64,000 nucleotides of DNA from Mycolicibacterium neoaurum ATCC 25795 (GTDB lineage Bacteria > Actinomycetota > Actinomycetes > Mycobacteriales > Mycobacteriaceae): contig NZ_JMDW01000008.1 of assembly GCF_000691525.1 (NCBI RefSeq), positions 682,001 through 746,000 on the forward strand. Direction: 5' to 3'. The notes under the pieces are model-generated. The model did no database searches and was not told where the DNA came from. It saw only the letters and a list, made by a program, of their open reading frames with translations. Below, one piece after another: positions 10,601 to 17,312 of the stretch (position 1 is the first letter of the stretch; every line of letters starts with the position of its first letter). The translations under genes were made by a program, and so were the position numbers.

Positions 10601-13052
10601 TGTAGTCACTGCCGCCGTCGTCGTCAAAGTCTAGCGCGCCCTTGCCGATTACGTAGACCTGGCCACCGACGGTCACGGTGATACCGGTGAGTGAATCCAG
10701 GTCGGCCAGGTCAATGGCTTCGTATCCACCCGGGTCGGTGGTCGGCTCGGCCGGAGTGATAGGTGCCAGAACGCTCGCGCTGACTGCGGCGGCGACACCG
10801 TCGGAGACCGTGAAGGTCAGTGAGACAGCGTCGTCTCCGATTGTAGCCCAGGCTGTTTCGTGCGCCTCCTGGGTCGGTGTGAAGGTGAAGCCGAACACCC
10901 CGCCACCGAGGTTGGTGACGGTGACGTCGCCCTCGTCGATTACCGGCGGGGTTACGGTAAGTGTCGGGCCGTCCGGGTCGGTGACGGTGATCAGTCCGGT
11001 CACCACGCCGTCGTCATCAACCTCAACATCACCGATTACCAACTGGGGTGGTTGGTTGACCGGCGTCACCGTGACCGTGACCGTTGCGCTATCGAAAGAA
11101 GTTCCGTCGGTGATGGTGTAGGTGAAGGTGTCGGTGCCGGAGAACCCGGTGTTCGGGGTGTAGCTAAGGCCAGTGGAGCTCGGGACGACCGTGCCATTGG
11201 CGGGTTGGGTGACGCCGGTGACCTGGAGCGGGGTGGGTGCGTTGTCCGCATCGGTGTCGTTGGCCAGGACATTGATGAATGTGCTGCCGGACCCCTGCGG
11301 CAGGGTCACCGAATCGTCGTTGGCGACGGGTGATTCGTTGACGGGTGTGACGACGACGGACACCGTTGCTGTGGCTTCGTGCTCGCCGTCGGTGATGGTG
11401 TAGGTGAAGGTGTCTGTGCCGTTCCAGTCGGGGCTGGGGGTATAGGTGACAGTGTTGCCGTTGATGACAACGATCCCATGACCGGCGCTGGATATCGCCG
11501 TCAAATGGAGTGAATCACCCTCTGGATCAGAGTCATTCGCGATGACGTCGATTGCTACAGCAGTGTCTTCGGCTGTGCTGACATGGTCGTCGACGGCGGT
11601 GGGCGGGGTATTGACGACGATCACCGGTGTCACCGTGACCGTGACGGTACCGATGGTGGTTGTCGTGCCGTCACTGACGGTATAGGTGAAGGTGTCGGTG
11701 CCGGCGAAGGTCTCATCGGGCGTATAACTGACCCCGGTCGTAGTGAAGGTGACGGTGCCGTTGTCCGGCTGGGTGACCCCGGTGATGGTCAGCGGATCGT
11801 TGTCGGCGTCGTTGTCGTTCCCGAGCACGTTGATCGTGGTGGGCCCGGACCCTTGGGTGACGGTGGCGGAATCGGGACCTGCCACGGGTGCGACATTCAC
11901 CGATGCTTCGCCGACGGTGATGGTGACTGCGGCGGTCGAGGCGTGTCCGCCGCGGCCGAATAATCCTGCGAGGCCGTGGATATGCCAAGGACTGGCGTCG
12001 TCAGAGATGGTGTAGGTGAAGGTGTCCACACCGCTGAACCCGGCGTTGGGGGTATAGGTGAAGCTTCCGTCGGAATTCAACGCCACGGTGCCATTGCCGG
12101 CCTGCGTGTAGCCGACGACGGTCAGGATGTCGCCCTGCCCGAGGTTTGGGTCTATGTCGTTGGCGAGGACGGCGATGGTTGTTGGTAGGAGTTCGGAGGT
12201 GGTGGCGAGATCAGCGACGGCGGTGGGCGAGCTGTTGGAGAAGGCGCGGTCGAGTTCGCGGCGGACCATGTCCAGGGTCGCGAAGACCAACGCCAATCCG
12301 CCGGGGCCGTTGTAATTGGGGTTGAAGATCGGGGAGAACAGCATTCCGATGGCGCCGGCGGCGATATTGATGAGTTTTCCGGCGGTGCCGATGACGATTT
12401 CGAGTGGATTGTTGGGTTGCTGCTGCAGCGGTGCCGGGCTCGGAACGGTGGGGGCGGCGGCGGTGGTGAAGCCGAGGGGTGACGGATCGGCCATCGACCG
12501 GAGCGTGACACCTTCGATGTCTGAGTCCACCTCGGTGATGAAGTGGCCCTGGGTAGGAGCAACATCGGGCGTGGGGACCTGCTGCTCGCTGCCGGTCAAG
12601 TCAGGGGTGGACGAAGAGGCGGCAGGTTCGATGAGCTCGGTGGGCGGCTCTGGCGGATTCGACGGGTTGGGGGGCTCCTGGGTGGTGTTGATCAGCGAGG
12701 GCTGCTCGGTGTCACCGGGGATCATCGGTGGTTCGGCCAGTTCCTCCTCACGCAGGGAGGCTTCGTCCCACTCGTCGTCCTCCTCGTCCTCATCTGTCAG
12801 CTCCGACGTGTCGTCATCATCAGTGCTGAGCGACGGACCGTCGACGTCGTCACTCTCGTGGACATCGGTGCTGGGGCTGGACGGGCCGGTCGGCAGGTTG
12901 CCACCGGCGGGCGCGTCGTTTTCGGCAGGTTTGGAAGAGGTCTCGGTGTCGTTGCTCGGAGTCTCGGCCCAGGCCGGTTGGGCGACGGCGGTGCCGATCC
13001 CCAACGCGACAGCCAATGCACCGATACGGCCGACATATTTCGAATAGCCCAT
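4650..13052 (-). CDS. 2800-aa secreted multidomain protein: Ig/cadherin-like repeats, propellers, class-3-lipase-like C-terminus
   Basis: Very large exported protein, start ATG 13052. Residues 1-29 form a signal peptide (AQPAWA cleavage-like). About 30-130 is strongly acidic and 130-205 Pro/Ser-rich. About 210-272 is hydrophobic, ending RRELDRAF. About 275-770 holds tandem Ig/cadherin-like units (VLANDxD, TFTYTxxDG). About 775-1348 and 1560-1845 look like NHL/SMP-30-type propeller repeats (VDGDGIAYVTD, GPDGLLYV), split by two more cadherin-like units. About 1850-2380 has eleven short GxPxGxVV...GxxY repeats. The C-terminus resembles lipase class 3: GHSKGG (Ser2673), VVTFGSPRV, QWDVV (Asp2726), CYHSMET (His2762). 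No sortase motif or C-terminal membrane anchor is visible. The C-terminal coding region is near 50% GC in sampled lines, well below its neighbours. Enzymatic activity is inferred. Confidence 0.85.
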   Translation of the reverse strand: MGYSKYVGRIGALAVALGIGTAVAQPAWAETPSNDTETSSKPAENDAPAGGNLPTGPSSPSTDVHESDDVDGPSLSTDDDDTSELTDEDEEDDEWDEASLREEELAEPPMIPGDTEQPSLINTTQEPPNPSNPPEPPTELIEPAASSSTPDLTGSEQQVPTPDVAPTQGHFITEVDSDIEGVTLRSMADPSPLGFTTAAAPTVPSPAPLQQQPNNPLEIVIGTAGKLINIAAGAIGMLFSPIFNPNYNGPGGLALVFATLDMVRRELDRAFSNSSPTAVADLATTSELLPTTIAVLANDIDPNLGQGDILTVVGYTQAGNGTVALNSDGSFTYTPNAGFSGVDTFTYTISDDASPWHIHGLAGLFGRGGHASTAAVTITVGEASVNVAPVAGPDSATVTQGSGPTTINVLGNDNDADNDPLTITGVTQPDNGTVTFTTTGVSYTPDETFAGTDTFTYTVSDGTTTTIGTVTVTVTPVIVVNTPPTAVDDHVSTAEDTAVAIDVIANDSDPEGDSLHLTAISSAGHGIVVINGNTVTYTPSPDWNGTDTFTYTITDGEHEATATVSVVVTPVNESPVANDDSVTLPQGSGSTFINVLANDTDADNAPTPLQVTGVTQPANGTVVPSSTGLSYTPNTGFSGTDTFTYTITDGTSFDSATVTVTVTPVNQPPQLVIGDVEVDDDGVVTGLITVTDPDGPTLTVTPPVIDEGDVTVTNLGGGVFGFTFTPTQEAHETAWATIGDDAVSLTFTVSDGVAAAVSASVLAPITPAEPTTDPGGYEAIDLADLDSLTGITVTVGGQVYVIGKGALDFDDDGGSDYTGYILGTVDTADQTFTPVVLLRDSVQPFDIAVGPNGRIFVADVATGVTAYDPANGYLPTTVLAGPAVQVAFGNDKLYVTAFDFNPETATSSGRLYIFDSDLTQVGAPIALEDPSFGLAIGPTGYLYLTSLDFSANPTQPTDGKLTVLNGDGELVVRIATTGVAPYGVTVDGDGIAYVTDPLNSTIYAVDPFGRGIIGTVEAPAGSLALDIGPDGLLYVPSQISRSIVVLDPSDVITEPGGGQELNADIDVFAENIGTLAIGLALDGNGGLYVTDLGLRISEAGEQLPGNGAIIYLGPDGIPVGDPVSLNGNPWGVAVGNGGLLYVSDYASGTIWVIDAAAQSVDTFVSIPGQGATLATDDAGNVYVIGFEAPSEFEEFSTFTLHIFDAAGSETGTLPASGPAFAVTPDGKIYIPISDGSGSSIYTEIRVLNGDGTEAAPAISLGAFSPASMAFGADGTLYIAGFDAANTGGPSTQAELIVIDPRGTMTAPVSLGSVIPWSLVVDGDSAIYFSDSTTGTIYRVTLSGLPADTNSAPEVGDPAFDVTGIGALGSVRGHVNVEDPDGDPLSYTLTPGSADTAVGTVSVDVHGNWIFTPTAQARVDAASTEGEDNTTFSLTVSDGLETIVVPITVTIRPNVAAPVAQSPAYTINNVDKYTGVVTGVVHVIDLDDPVLLYTVTTNGNGAVTVQDDGSFTYTPNSKARQLASLTPGEDAATFTITATDGFHAPATITVEAAITPATDFALSALYGGEQESWGNQSVAVGTDGRIYFTTYLADDTVGEVVVLNADGTYATTVSIADVVGYPFASAYDVVVGDDGRVFVSSEVADTLEDLSAEAGRGVIVVIDPDNDYATSQFAELADPAGALAVDSTGRLYVANWNNDNITVLNVDGSVHRVIQSEPLFEGDDSGVAGLAISGSGLLYLTKPGLGAIKVVNQNGTTADVFEVGGAPWAIAVNAVGHLFVSDFGSSSVVELDQAGAVVRSIALAQDVQASDVTVAEDGTVYVPYLGSNGASIAIITAVSGLPDGGIQHGPEITGTPVMVSTSTLAVGNAVYQSTVSTGSGTGLVTTTLTLVRADGSSTSVQGTGETYGDITAGPNGVVYQTLTYTDPASGDRQSGVLVIASDGTGYFTGLRSGIPIGPVVSGDNATYQIIYRHDEQNSAYTTTVLAIVDGVVFDHEVSGIPGGPISGASNAVVAPDGTVYLTVTDIPSDSLDYSGATTSVVILSADGLTSHTTAGFAGGPVTIASDGTVYQSLGIAHLDSETGDTTFTAAVAVLEGTGLVARPETVTGIPIGGIVVRPDGSALLTVVILDDSEGSESGASSTLLVEVTENGLTALIEPVAGTPIALDGSWLPAVVDSDGVAYLTTSASNSESDSTTTTVTVLQRDGAIELWTMSGQPVGGVVPGSAGTVYQTTYDSTTDITRIAAITASGRDTHMLAGYPGNSDTVGKPSGPVVGPDGNAYLTVSSKNSATGGYSTTVAVVSSNGVASWSFNGLPSSSVVFDSNGVAHQATYEFDFARQIHVTTVFTVTPNGTSQVGEALLGHPNGSVVFGSDGAVYVSVSQQGGAGTTTVHALIAPASDQPLVQRNTTTSEPGRSPAFSLASNSTNPYIRVIDTAYLRPFITADPTGRFFYTSYIKSLRGLTNDVTPISESYAKQLADVMQQQYGSHGFASDSQGRLVYRNTYSQDVLVVFGPRSDNLAPVGAILVRAGTTETLPASEDGRFAASQRIGQQGWDAFVYRGATPVQETKPKSSTKSTQPTYSTTTEALAKRIKELYLTKNAGSDSIRVDRVSSSDGTNRLVVYITGIEFTIESIQNAWDVRVNGYKSSAVQKILQAYNEVPYRTPSETMLVGHSKGGMIAQLIAQDSRWREYFNVTAVVTFGSPRVTPLIHVSGLNYQSIHLESQWDVVSGGALDTWTLISLNTKTYSSAANNNCGINLGCYHSMETYIKIGQEFDKKYTYAELGYFQGTKIKSYPSHKYA
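5910..7505 (-). repeat. Eleven tandem short repeats within the large secreted protein
   Basis: Encodes about residues 1850-2381 of the large protein. Units of roughly 40-65 residues carry the recurring pattern G-x-P-x-G-x-V-V, then D-G/N-G, then V/A-Y-x-T/S. Examples are SGIPIGPVV, AGFAGGPVTIASDGTVYQ, TGIPIGGIVVRPDG, SGQPVGGVVPGSAGTVYQ, NGLPSSSVVFDSNG and LGHPNGSVVFGSDGAVY. They differ from the propeller repeats upstream and probably form another beta-rich array that spaces the lipase-like domain from the cell. Confidence 0.6.
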
Positions 13053-13121
13053 GACGGCTTGCCCCCCGCAGAAGAATTGTCCGGCCGATCAATCGATCGC
13101 CCGTGCTGACACGCAAGGTAG

Positions 13122-13200
13122 TGACGTGTACGTCAGTATTCTTAGCGGAAGGTTCGTGGTAATTCACAGCTAAATTGCAGGTTAGTACGTTCGGCGTACT
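13122..13200. promoter_or_regulatory. Two short palindromes upstream of the large secreted-protein gene
   Basis: The 208-bp gap between the universal stress gene and the large gene holds TGACGTGTACGTCA (13122-13135, 6-2-6 palindrome) and AGTACGTTCGGCGTACT (13184-13200, 6-5-6). The first sits 70 bp upstream of the large gene's ATG and is a plausible regulator site. The second lies 60 bp after the stress-protein stop and could be a terminator or site. No regulator is encoded next to them. Confidence 0.35.
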
Positions 13201-13260
13201 GCCTGATTCAACGGGTGAATGCTCAGGTCTGGCGAACAGATGTCGGTCTGCGCCAATCCG

Positions 13261-14121
13261 CTACTCGTCGCGGGGGATGACGATCACCGGGGCGTCGGTA
13301 CCGGCGAGGATGCGCGAGGCCGTCGAGCCGAGGAAGATCCGCTTGGGCGCGGCAAACCGGCTGGAGCCGACCACCAGGATGTCGTCGTCATCCCAGTTCA
13401 GTTTCTTCAGCGCCGACTCCAACGTCATACCGTCGGCGACCAGTGATTCGATATCCGGCGAATCCGGCAGCGCACGGGCGGCCACCGCCAGGTTCTCCTG
13501 CGCGGCGGCGATCTGCACGGCCCGCAGCTCCTTGAGATCCTCTGCCTCGGAAAGGTTTTCGGCCGACACCAGCGACACCATCCGGATCGGCAGGTTCGCC
13601 GCGCTGGCCAGCGTGATGGCGAACGGCAGGGGATTGTCGTCGCCGGGCCTGCTCGGCACCGCTGCGGTCACTGCGGCGATGGTCTCGGGTGCGTCATCGG
13701 CGTAGCCGCGCGGGGCGAGCGCCACCGGGATGGGCGAACTGTGCAACAGCGCGCTCGACACCGGCCCGATGACGTGACCGCCGAAGAAACCGTCACGAGC
13801 GCCGCCGACCACGATCAGGTCGGAAGAATGGCTCTCGGCGAACCGTAGCAACTCCTCGGCAAAAGACTCTCCGACAAGGACATTGGCGTTGACCGACTTG
13901 GCCGCACCGGTCAGCGTGCCGACCGCCTTGGTGATCCACTCCTTGCCCTTCTCCAGCAGCAGCTCCTGATACTGAGCGCGGCCGGGATGCCCGTCGGGCA
14001 GTTCCTCGCGCACGACGAGCACCACGTCGACATCGGCGTCGAACGTGCGGGCCAGCGCGGCCGCCAGGGCGACACCGTCGTCACCGGTGGGGGTGGCCAG
14101 GTAACCGACCGTCAGATGCAT
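13261..14121 (-). CDS. Tandem-domain universal stress protein (UspA family)
   Basis: Cytosolic protein of 286 aa with two UspA-like halves (about 1-140 and 150-286), the arrangement common in mycobacteria. The ATP-binding-type loop G-2x-G-9x-S/T is visible in GGARDGFFGGHVIGPVSSAL (domain 1) and as GSSRFAAPKRIFLGSTASRI (domain 2). It starts 21 bp after the upstream APC permease on the same strand, so the two are probably co-transcribed. Universal stress domains commonly accompany APC permeases, which suggests nucleotide- or stress-linked control of transport. A specific role is not visible. Confidence 0.88.
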   Translation of the reverse strand: MHLTVGYLATPTGDDGVALAAALARTFDADVDVVLVVREELPDGHPGRAQYQELLLEKGKEWITKAVGTLTGAAKSVNANVLVGESFAEELLRFAESHSSDLIVVGGARDGFFGGHVIGPVSSALLHSSPIPVALAPRGYADDAPETIAAVTAAVPSRPGDDNPLPFAITLASAANLPIRMVSLVSAENLSEAEDLKELRAVQIAAAQENLAVAARALPDSPDIESLVADGMTLESALKKLNWDDDDILVVGSSRFAAPKRIFLGSTASRILAGTDAPVIVIPRDE

Positions 14122-14142
14122 GGTGCCGCCTGCGCTTTCGTA

Positions 14143-15651
14143 TCAGTACACATCGGGGACCTTGACTTCGGTATCGGGGGTGAGCGTCTCACCGCGGAAG
14201 AAGCGCTTGGTACCGAACGCGAAGCAGGCGAGCATCAGCGGTACCCCGAGGACCAGCATGCCGACGCCGAGCACGAACACCCCGCCCACCGGACCGAAGG
14301 CGGTGTAACCGTAATCGGGGGCGATCATGTCCTTGGCGCTGATCCCGAAGGCGACCGCCATGGACAGCCCGCCGAGAAGCGGAAAGATGCCACGGAAGAA
14401 CAGGTTTCGTGCCGAGGTGAACAGGGTCCGGCGGAAATACCAGACACAGGCGAAGGCGGTGATGCCGTAGTAGAACGCGACCGCCAGGCCCAGCGAGGCA
14501 ACCGAGTCTGCCAGGGCATTCTCCGAGAGGAAGGTGAGCACCAGATAGAAGAACAGCGCCATCGCTCCCATCACGATGGTGCCGAACGCCGGTGTCATGT
14601 ACTTGGGGTGAACGCTGGCAAACCGCTTGGGAAGCGCCTCGTAGACCGCCATCGACAGGGTGCCGCGCGCGGTCGGCAGGATGGTGGTCTGCGTCGAGGA
14701 CAGCGCCGATACCGACACCGTCAGCAGCAGCAGCGATGCCAGGATGGGACCGCCCACCGGTGCACCGAGCACGGTCAGCACGTCATCGGTGTTGTTCGGG
14801 TTGTTCAGCCCGATTCCCACCACGCTGAAACCGGCGAACGACTGGACCGCATACGCCACCAATACGTAGGTGCACACCAGGATCAGCGTGGTGATGACGG
14901 CGGCGATACCGGGTGTGCGACCGGGGTCCTTGGTCTCCTCGCCGACGGCCAGGCAAGCATCCCAGCCCCAGTAGATGAACACGCACAGGATGATCGCCGC
15001 GGCGATCGATGAGATGTCCAGACCCGACGGCCACAGCCAGGACAGTGACGGGCTCACCGCTTGTGCACCGGCGGTGTTCCCGAATACCCGGATCAGCGCC
15101 CATACGCTCGCGACGATCAGCACACCGAACTGGATGGCGATCAGGACGTTCTGCATCTTCTCCGAGACGACCACACCGCGGGCACTCACCAGCGTCATGG
15201 AGATGATGAAGAACGATCCGAGCGCGACCTTGGCGTACAGATTGTCCGCCAGCGCGTCCTGGCCGAGGAATTTGAACAGGTAGACCGCGGCGATCTCGGC
15301 GACGTTGGCGAGCACGATGATCGCCGAGACGGCCAGCCCCCAGCCGCCGATCCAGCCGATCCACGGACCGAAGGCCTTGGTTCCCCAGGTGAAGGTGGTG
15401 CCGCAGTCCGGGGTGTCCTGCGACAGCTCCTTGTAGGCGAAGGCCACCAGCAGCATCGGGATGAATGCCAGGACGAACATGGCCGGAGCCTTGTCGCCGA
15501 CGTGAAGCACCACATAACCCAGCGTCGCGGCCAGGCTGTAGGCCGGCGCCACGGCCGCCAGCCCGATCACCACGTTGCCCACCAGACCCAGCGCGCCGGC
15601 CTGCAGACCCTTGTCCGTGGTCACCGGGGTCGGCTGTTCCGCGATTGCCAT
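14143..15651 (-). CDS. APC-superfamily amino acid/polyamine permease
   Basis: Integral membrane transporter of 502 aa with about 12 hydrophobic segments, starting near residue 20 (LVGNVVIGLAAVAPAYSLAA, an APC TM1-like segment) and ending in a short hydrophilic tail. It is transcribed ahead of the universal stress protein gene. Being in the same neighbourhood as the aminotransferase and aminobutyraldehyde dehydrogenase, it may import the amine or amino acid they degrade, although the large secreted-protein gene lies between them. It is divergent from sigJ with a 115-bp shared upstream region. Substrate unknown. Confidence 0.87.
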   Translation of the reverse strand: MAIAEQPTPVTTDKGLQAGALGLVGNVVIGLAAVAPAYSLAATLGYVVLHVGDKAPAMFVLAFIPMLLVAFAYKELSQDTPDCGTTFTWGTKAFGPWIGWIGGWGLAVSAIIVLANVAEIAAVYLFKFLGQDALADNLYAKVALGSFFIISMTLVSARGVVVSEKMQNVLIAIQFGVLIVASVWALIRVFGNTAGAQAVSPSLSWLWPSGLDISSIAAAIILCVFIYWGWDACLAVGEETKDPGRTPGIAAVITTLILVCTYVLVAYAVQSFAGFSVVGIGLNNPNNTDDVLTVLGAPVGGPILASLLLLTVSVSALSSTQTTILPTARGTLSMAVYEALPKRFASVHPKYMTPAFGTIVMGAMALFFYLVLTFLSENALADSVASLGLAVAFYYGITAFACVWYFRRTLFTSARNLFFRGIFPLLGGLSMAVAFGISAKDMIAPDYGYTAFGPVGGVFVLGVGMLVLGVPLMLACFAFGTKRFFRGETLTPDTEVKVPDVY

Positions 15652-15766
15652 ACGCGTGAATATACGGTTTCAGTTGTCTCGAAGGGATGATACGACGAAA
15701 AGGTTTTCATCTGGGTAACACGGCAACGAAATCAATACGTCGTATACCGGTTCTAGACTCAGGGCC

Positions 15767-16702
15767 ATGACGGCCGACGCCTGGACCGCGGAGTTCGAGG
15801 AGCTGCGGCCGCACCTGCTCGCCGTCGGGTACCGGTTGACCGGAACATACGCCGATGCCGAGGACATCGTCCAGGATGCGTGGCTGCGCAGGCAGCGAAC
15901 CGCCGAACCCATCGCCGATCTGCGCGCCTGGCTGACCACCGTGGTCAGCCGCCTTGGCCTGGACACCCTGCGCTCGGCCACCCATCGCCGCGTCAGCTAT
16001 GTCGGGGAATGGCTTCCCGAACCGGTGGTCACTCCGGTGGCGGGAGATGACCCGTTGGACACCGTCGTGGCCGGTGAGGATGCGCGGTTCGCGGCGATGG
16101 TGGTACTGGAGCGGCTCACCCCCGAACAGCGCGTCGCCTTCGTCCTGCATGACGGTTTTGGGGTGCCGTTCGACGAGATCGCCGAGGTGCTCGGCACCAC
16201 CGCCACGGCGGCCCGGCAACTGGCATCGCGGGCTCGCCGAGCCGTAGCGGCCGCCCCGCCACCGGAGGCGGCCGAGGCCCACAACGAGGTGGCCGGCCGC
16301 CTGATGGCCGCTCTCGCCGCCGGTGACGTGGATGCCGTCGTCGCGCTGCTCCATCCCGACATCACCTTCACCGGTGACGCGAACCGCCGCGCGCCGACCG
16401 CCCCGAACGTCATCCGCGGACCGGAGAAGGTGGCGCGCTTCCTGTTCGGGCTCGCGAAGCGGTACGGCCCGAACTGGCAGGCGGGCAGTCAGCCGGTGCT
16501 CGTCAACGGCGAACTCGGCACGTACACACCAGGCGCGCCGCCCGTCGACGGCTACCCCGAGCTGATGCCCCGCATCACCGCGGTGACGATCACCGACGGG
16601 CGTGTGGCCGCGGTCTGGGATATCGCCAACCCGGACAAGTTCACCGCGTCTCCGCTTCGCCGGGATCTGCCCACGGAACCCGGCAGGCATCCCCGGAGCT
16701 GA
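15767..16702 (+). CDS. sigJ: ECF RNA polymerase sigma factor, SigJ / ECF41 group
   Basis: Sigma factor of 311 aa: sigma-2 region about 10-75 (DAEDIVQDAWLR), sigma-4 about 105-165 (LTPEQRVAFVLHD, then FDEIAEVLGTTATAARQLAS), and a fused C-terminal SnoaL-like domain about 180-300. Two ECF41 hallmarks are present: WLPEP in the linker near residue 82 and NPDKF near residue 287. In this group the C-terminal domain modulates activity in place of an anti-sigma factor. The gene faces the carboxymuconolactone-decarboxylase-like gene usual for ECF41 and overlaps it by 62 bp. A weak partial match to the ECF41 promoter (GGTAACA, then CGTC at 15738) lies upstream, so autoregulation is possible. Confidence 0.93.
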   Translation: MTADAWTAEFEELRPHLLAVGYRLTGTYADAEDIVQDAWLRRQRTAEPIADLRAWLTTVVSRLGLDTLRSATHRRVSYVGEWLPEPVVTPVAGDDPLDTVVAGEDARFAAMVVLERLTPEQRVAFVLHDGFGVPFDEIAEVLGTTATAARQLASRARRAVAAAPPPEAAEAHNEVAGRLMAALAAGDVDAVVALLHPDITFTGDANRRAPTAPNVIRGPEKVARFLFGLAKRYGPNWQAGSQPVLVNGELGTYTPGAPPVDGYPELMPRITAVTITDGRVAAVWDIANPDKFTASPLRRDLPTEPGRHPRS

Positions 16703-17234
16703 ACCCCTGCTCGGTGATGCCCAGCGCCGAGTACATCCGGGCCCGCATGTTCTCCAGTCCGATCTGGTAGGTCAGTTCGATCACCCCGGCGTCGCCGAAT
16801 CTGGCGCGTAGGTCGGCGACCTGCTCGTCGGTGATGGCGTGCGGGTCGGTGCTCATGGCGTCGGCGTAGGCGATCGCGGCGCGTTCGTCTGCGTCGAACA
16901 GTGGCGAGGTCGCATAGTCGTCGATGGTCGTGAGCCTCTCGACGTCCAGACCGTCGAGGCGAGCCAGCATGGATCCGAAGTCCACACACCAGGAGCACCC
17001 GATGGTGCGCGCCGTCCAGAACACCGCCAGCTCGCGGACAGCTACGGGCAGCGTCGTGGACCCGGCTTGCACCAGCATCTCGTGGACGGCGTTGGCCGCC
17101 AGCAGCCGCCGGTGGTGGGCGGCGACGGTGAATGGTTGCGGGACTTCGCCGAATTTCCGCTTGGCGATGCGGTACATCATCCGGGTGAACAGTCCGGCGT
17201 CGGCGGGGTGCAGGGCAGCGATTCTTGGTGTCAT
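16641..17234 (-). CDS. Carboxymuconolactone decarboxylase/AhpD-like protein, ECF41 partner
   Basis: Protein of 197 aa from ATG 17234 (MTPRIAALHP). AhpD-like fold features are visible: an all-helical composition and the redox motif CSWC near residues 80-83 within ARTIGCSWCVDFG. Family members reduce peroxides or act as small oxidoreductases. This class of gene is the conserved neighbour and usual target of ECF41 sigma factors. A near-consensus ECF41 promoter sits immediately upstream (17243-17269), so close to the ATG that the mRNA would be nearly leaderless. Its 3' end overlaps sigJ by 62 bp in convergent orientation, so sense-antisense interference is possible. Substrate unknown. Confidence 0.88.
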   Translation of the reverse strand: MTPRIAALHPADAGLFTRMMYRIAKRKFGEVPQPFTVAAHHRRLLAANAVHEMLVQAGSTTLPVAVRELAVFWTARTIGCSWCVDFGSMLARLDGLDVERLTTIDDYATSPLFDADERAAIAYADAMSTDPHAITDEQVADLRARFGDAGVIELTYQIGLENMRARMYSALGITEQGFSSGDACRVPWADPGEAETR

Positions 17235-17242
17235 ACCGATCA

Positions 17243-17269
17243 GACGACACGGCGGGTCGATTTGTGACC
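17243..17269 (-). promoter_or_regulatory. Candidate ECF41 (SigJ) promoter
   Basis: On the minus strand GGTCACA (17263-17269), a 16-bp spacer and CGTC (17243-17246) closely match the ECF41 promoter I recall, TGTCACA-N16-CGTC (first base differs). It lies 8 bp from the ATG of the AhpD-like gene, which places the predicted transcript start at or next to the start codon. Confidence 0.6.
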
Positions 17270-17312
17270 GGGGTGCTAGTTCGAAACGGGTGCGTGCGGG
17301 TAGAGATGAAGC

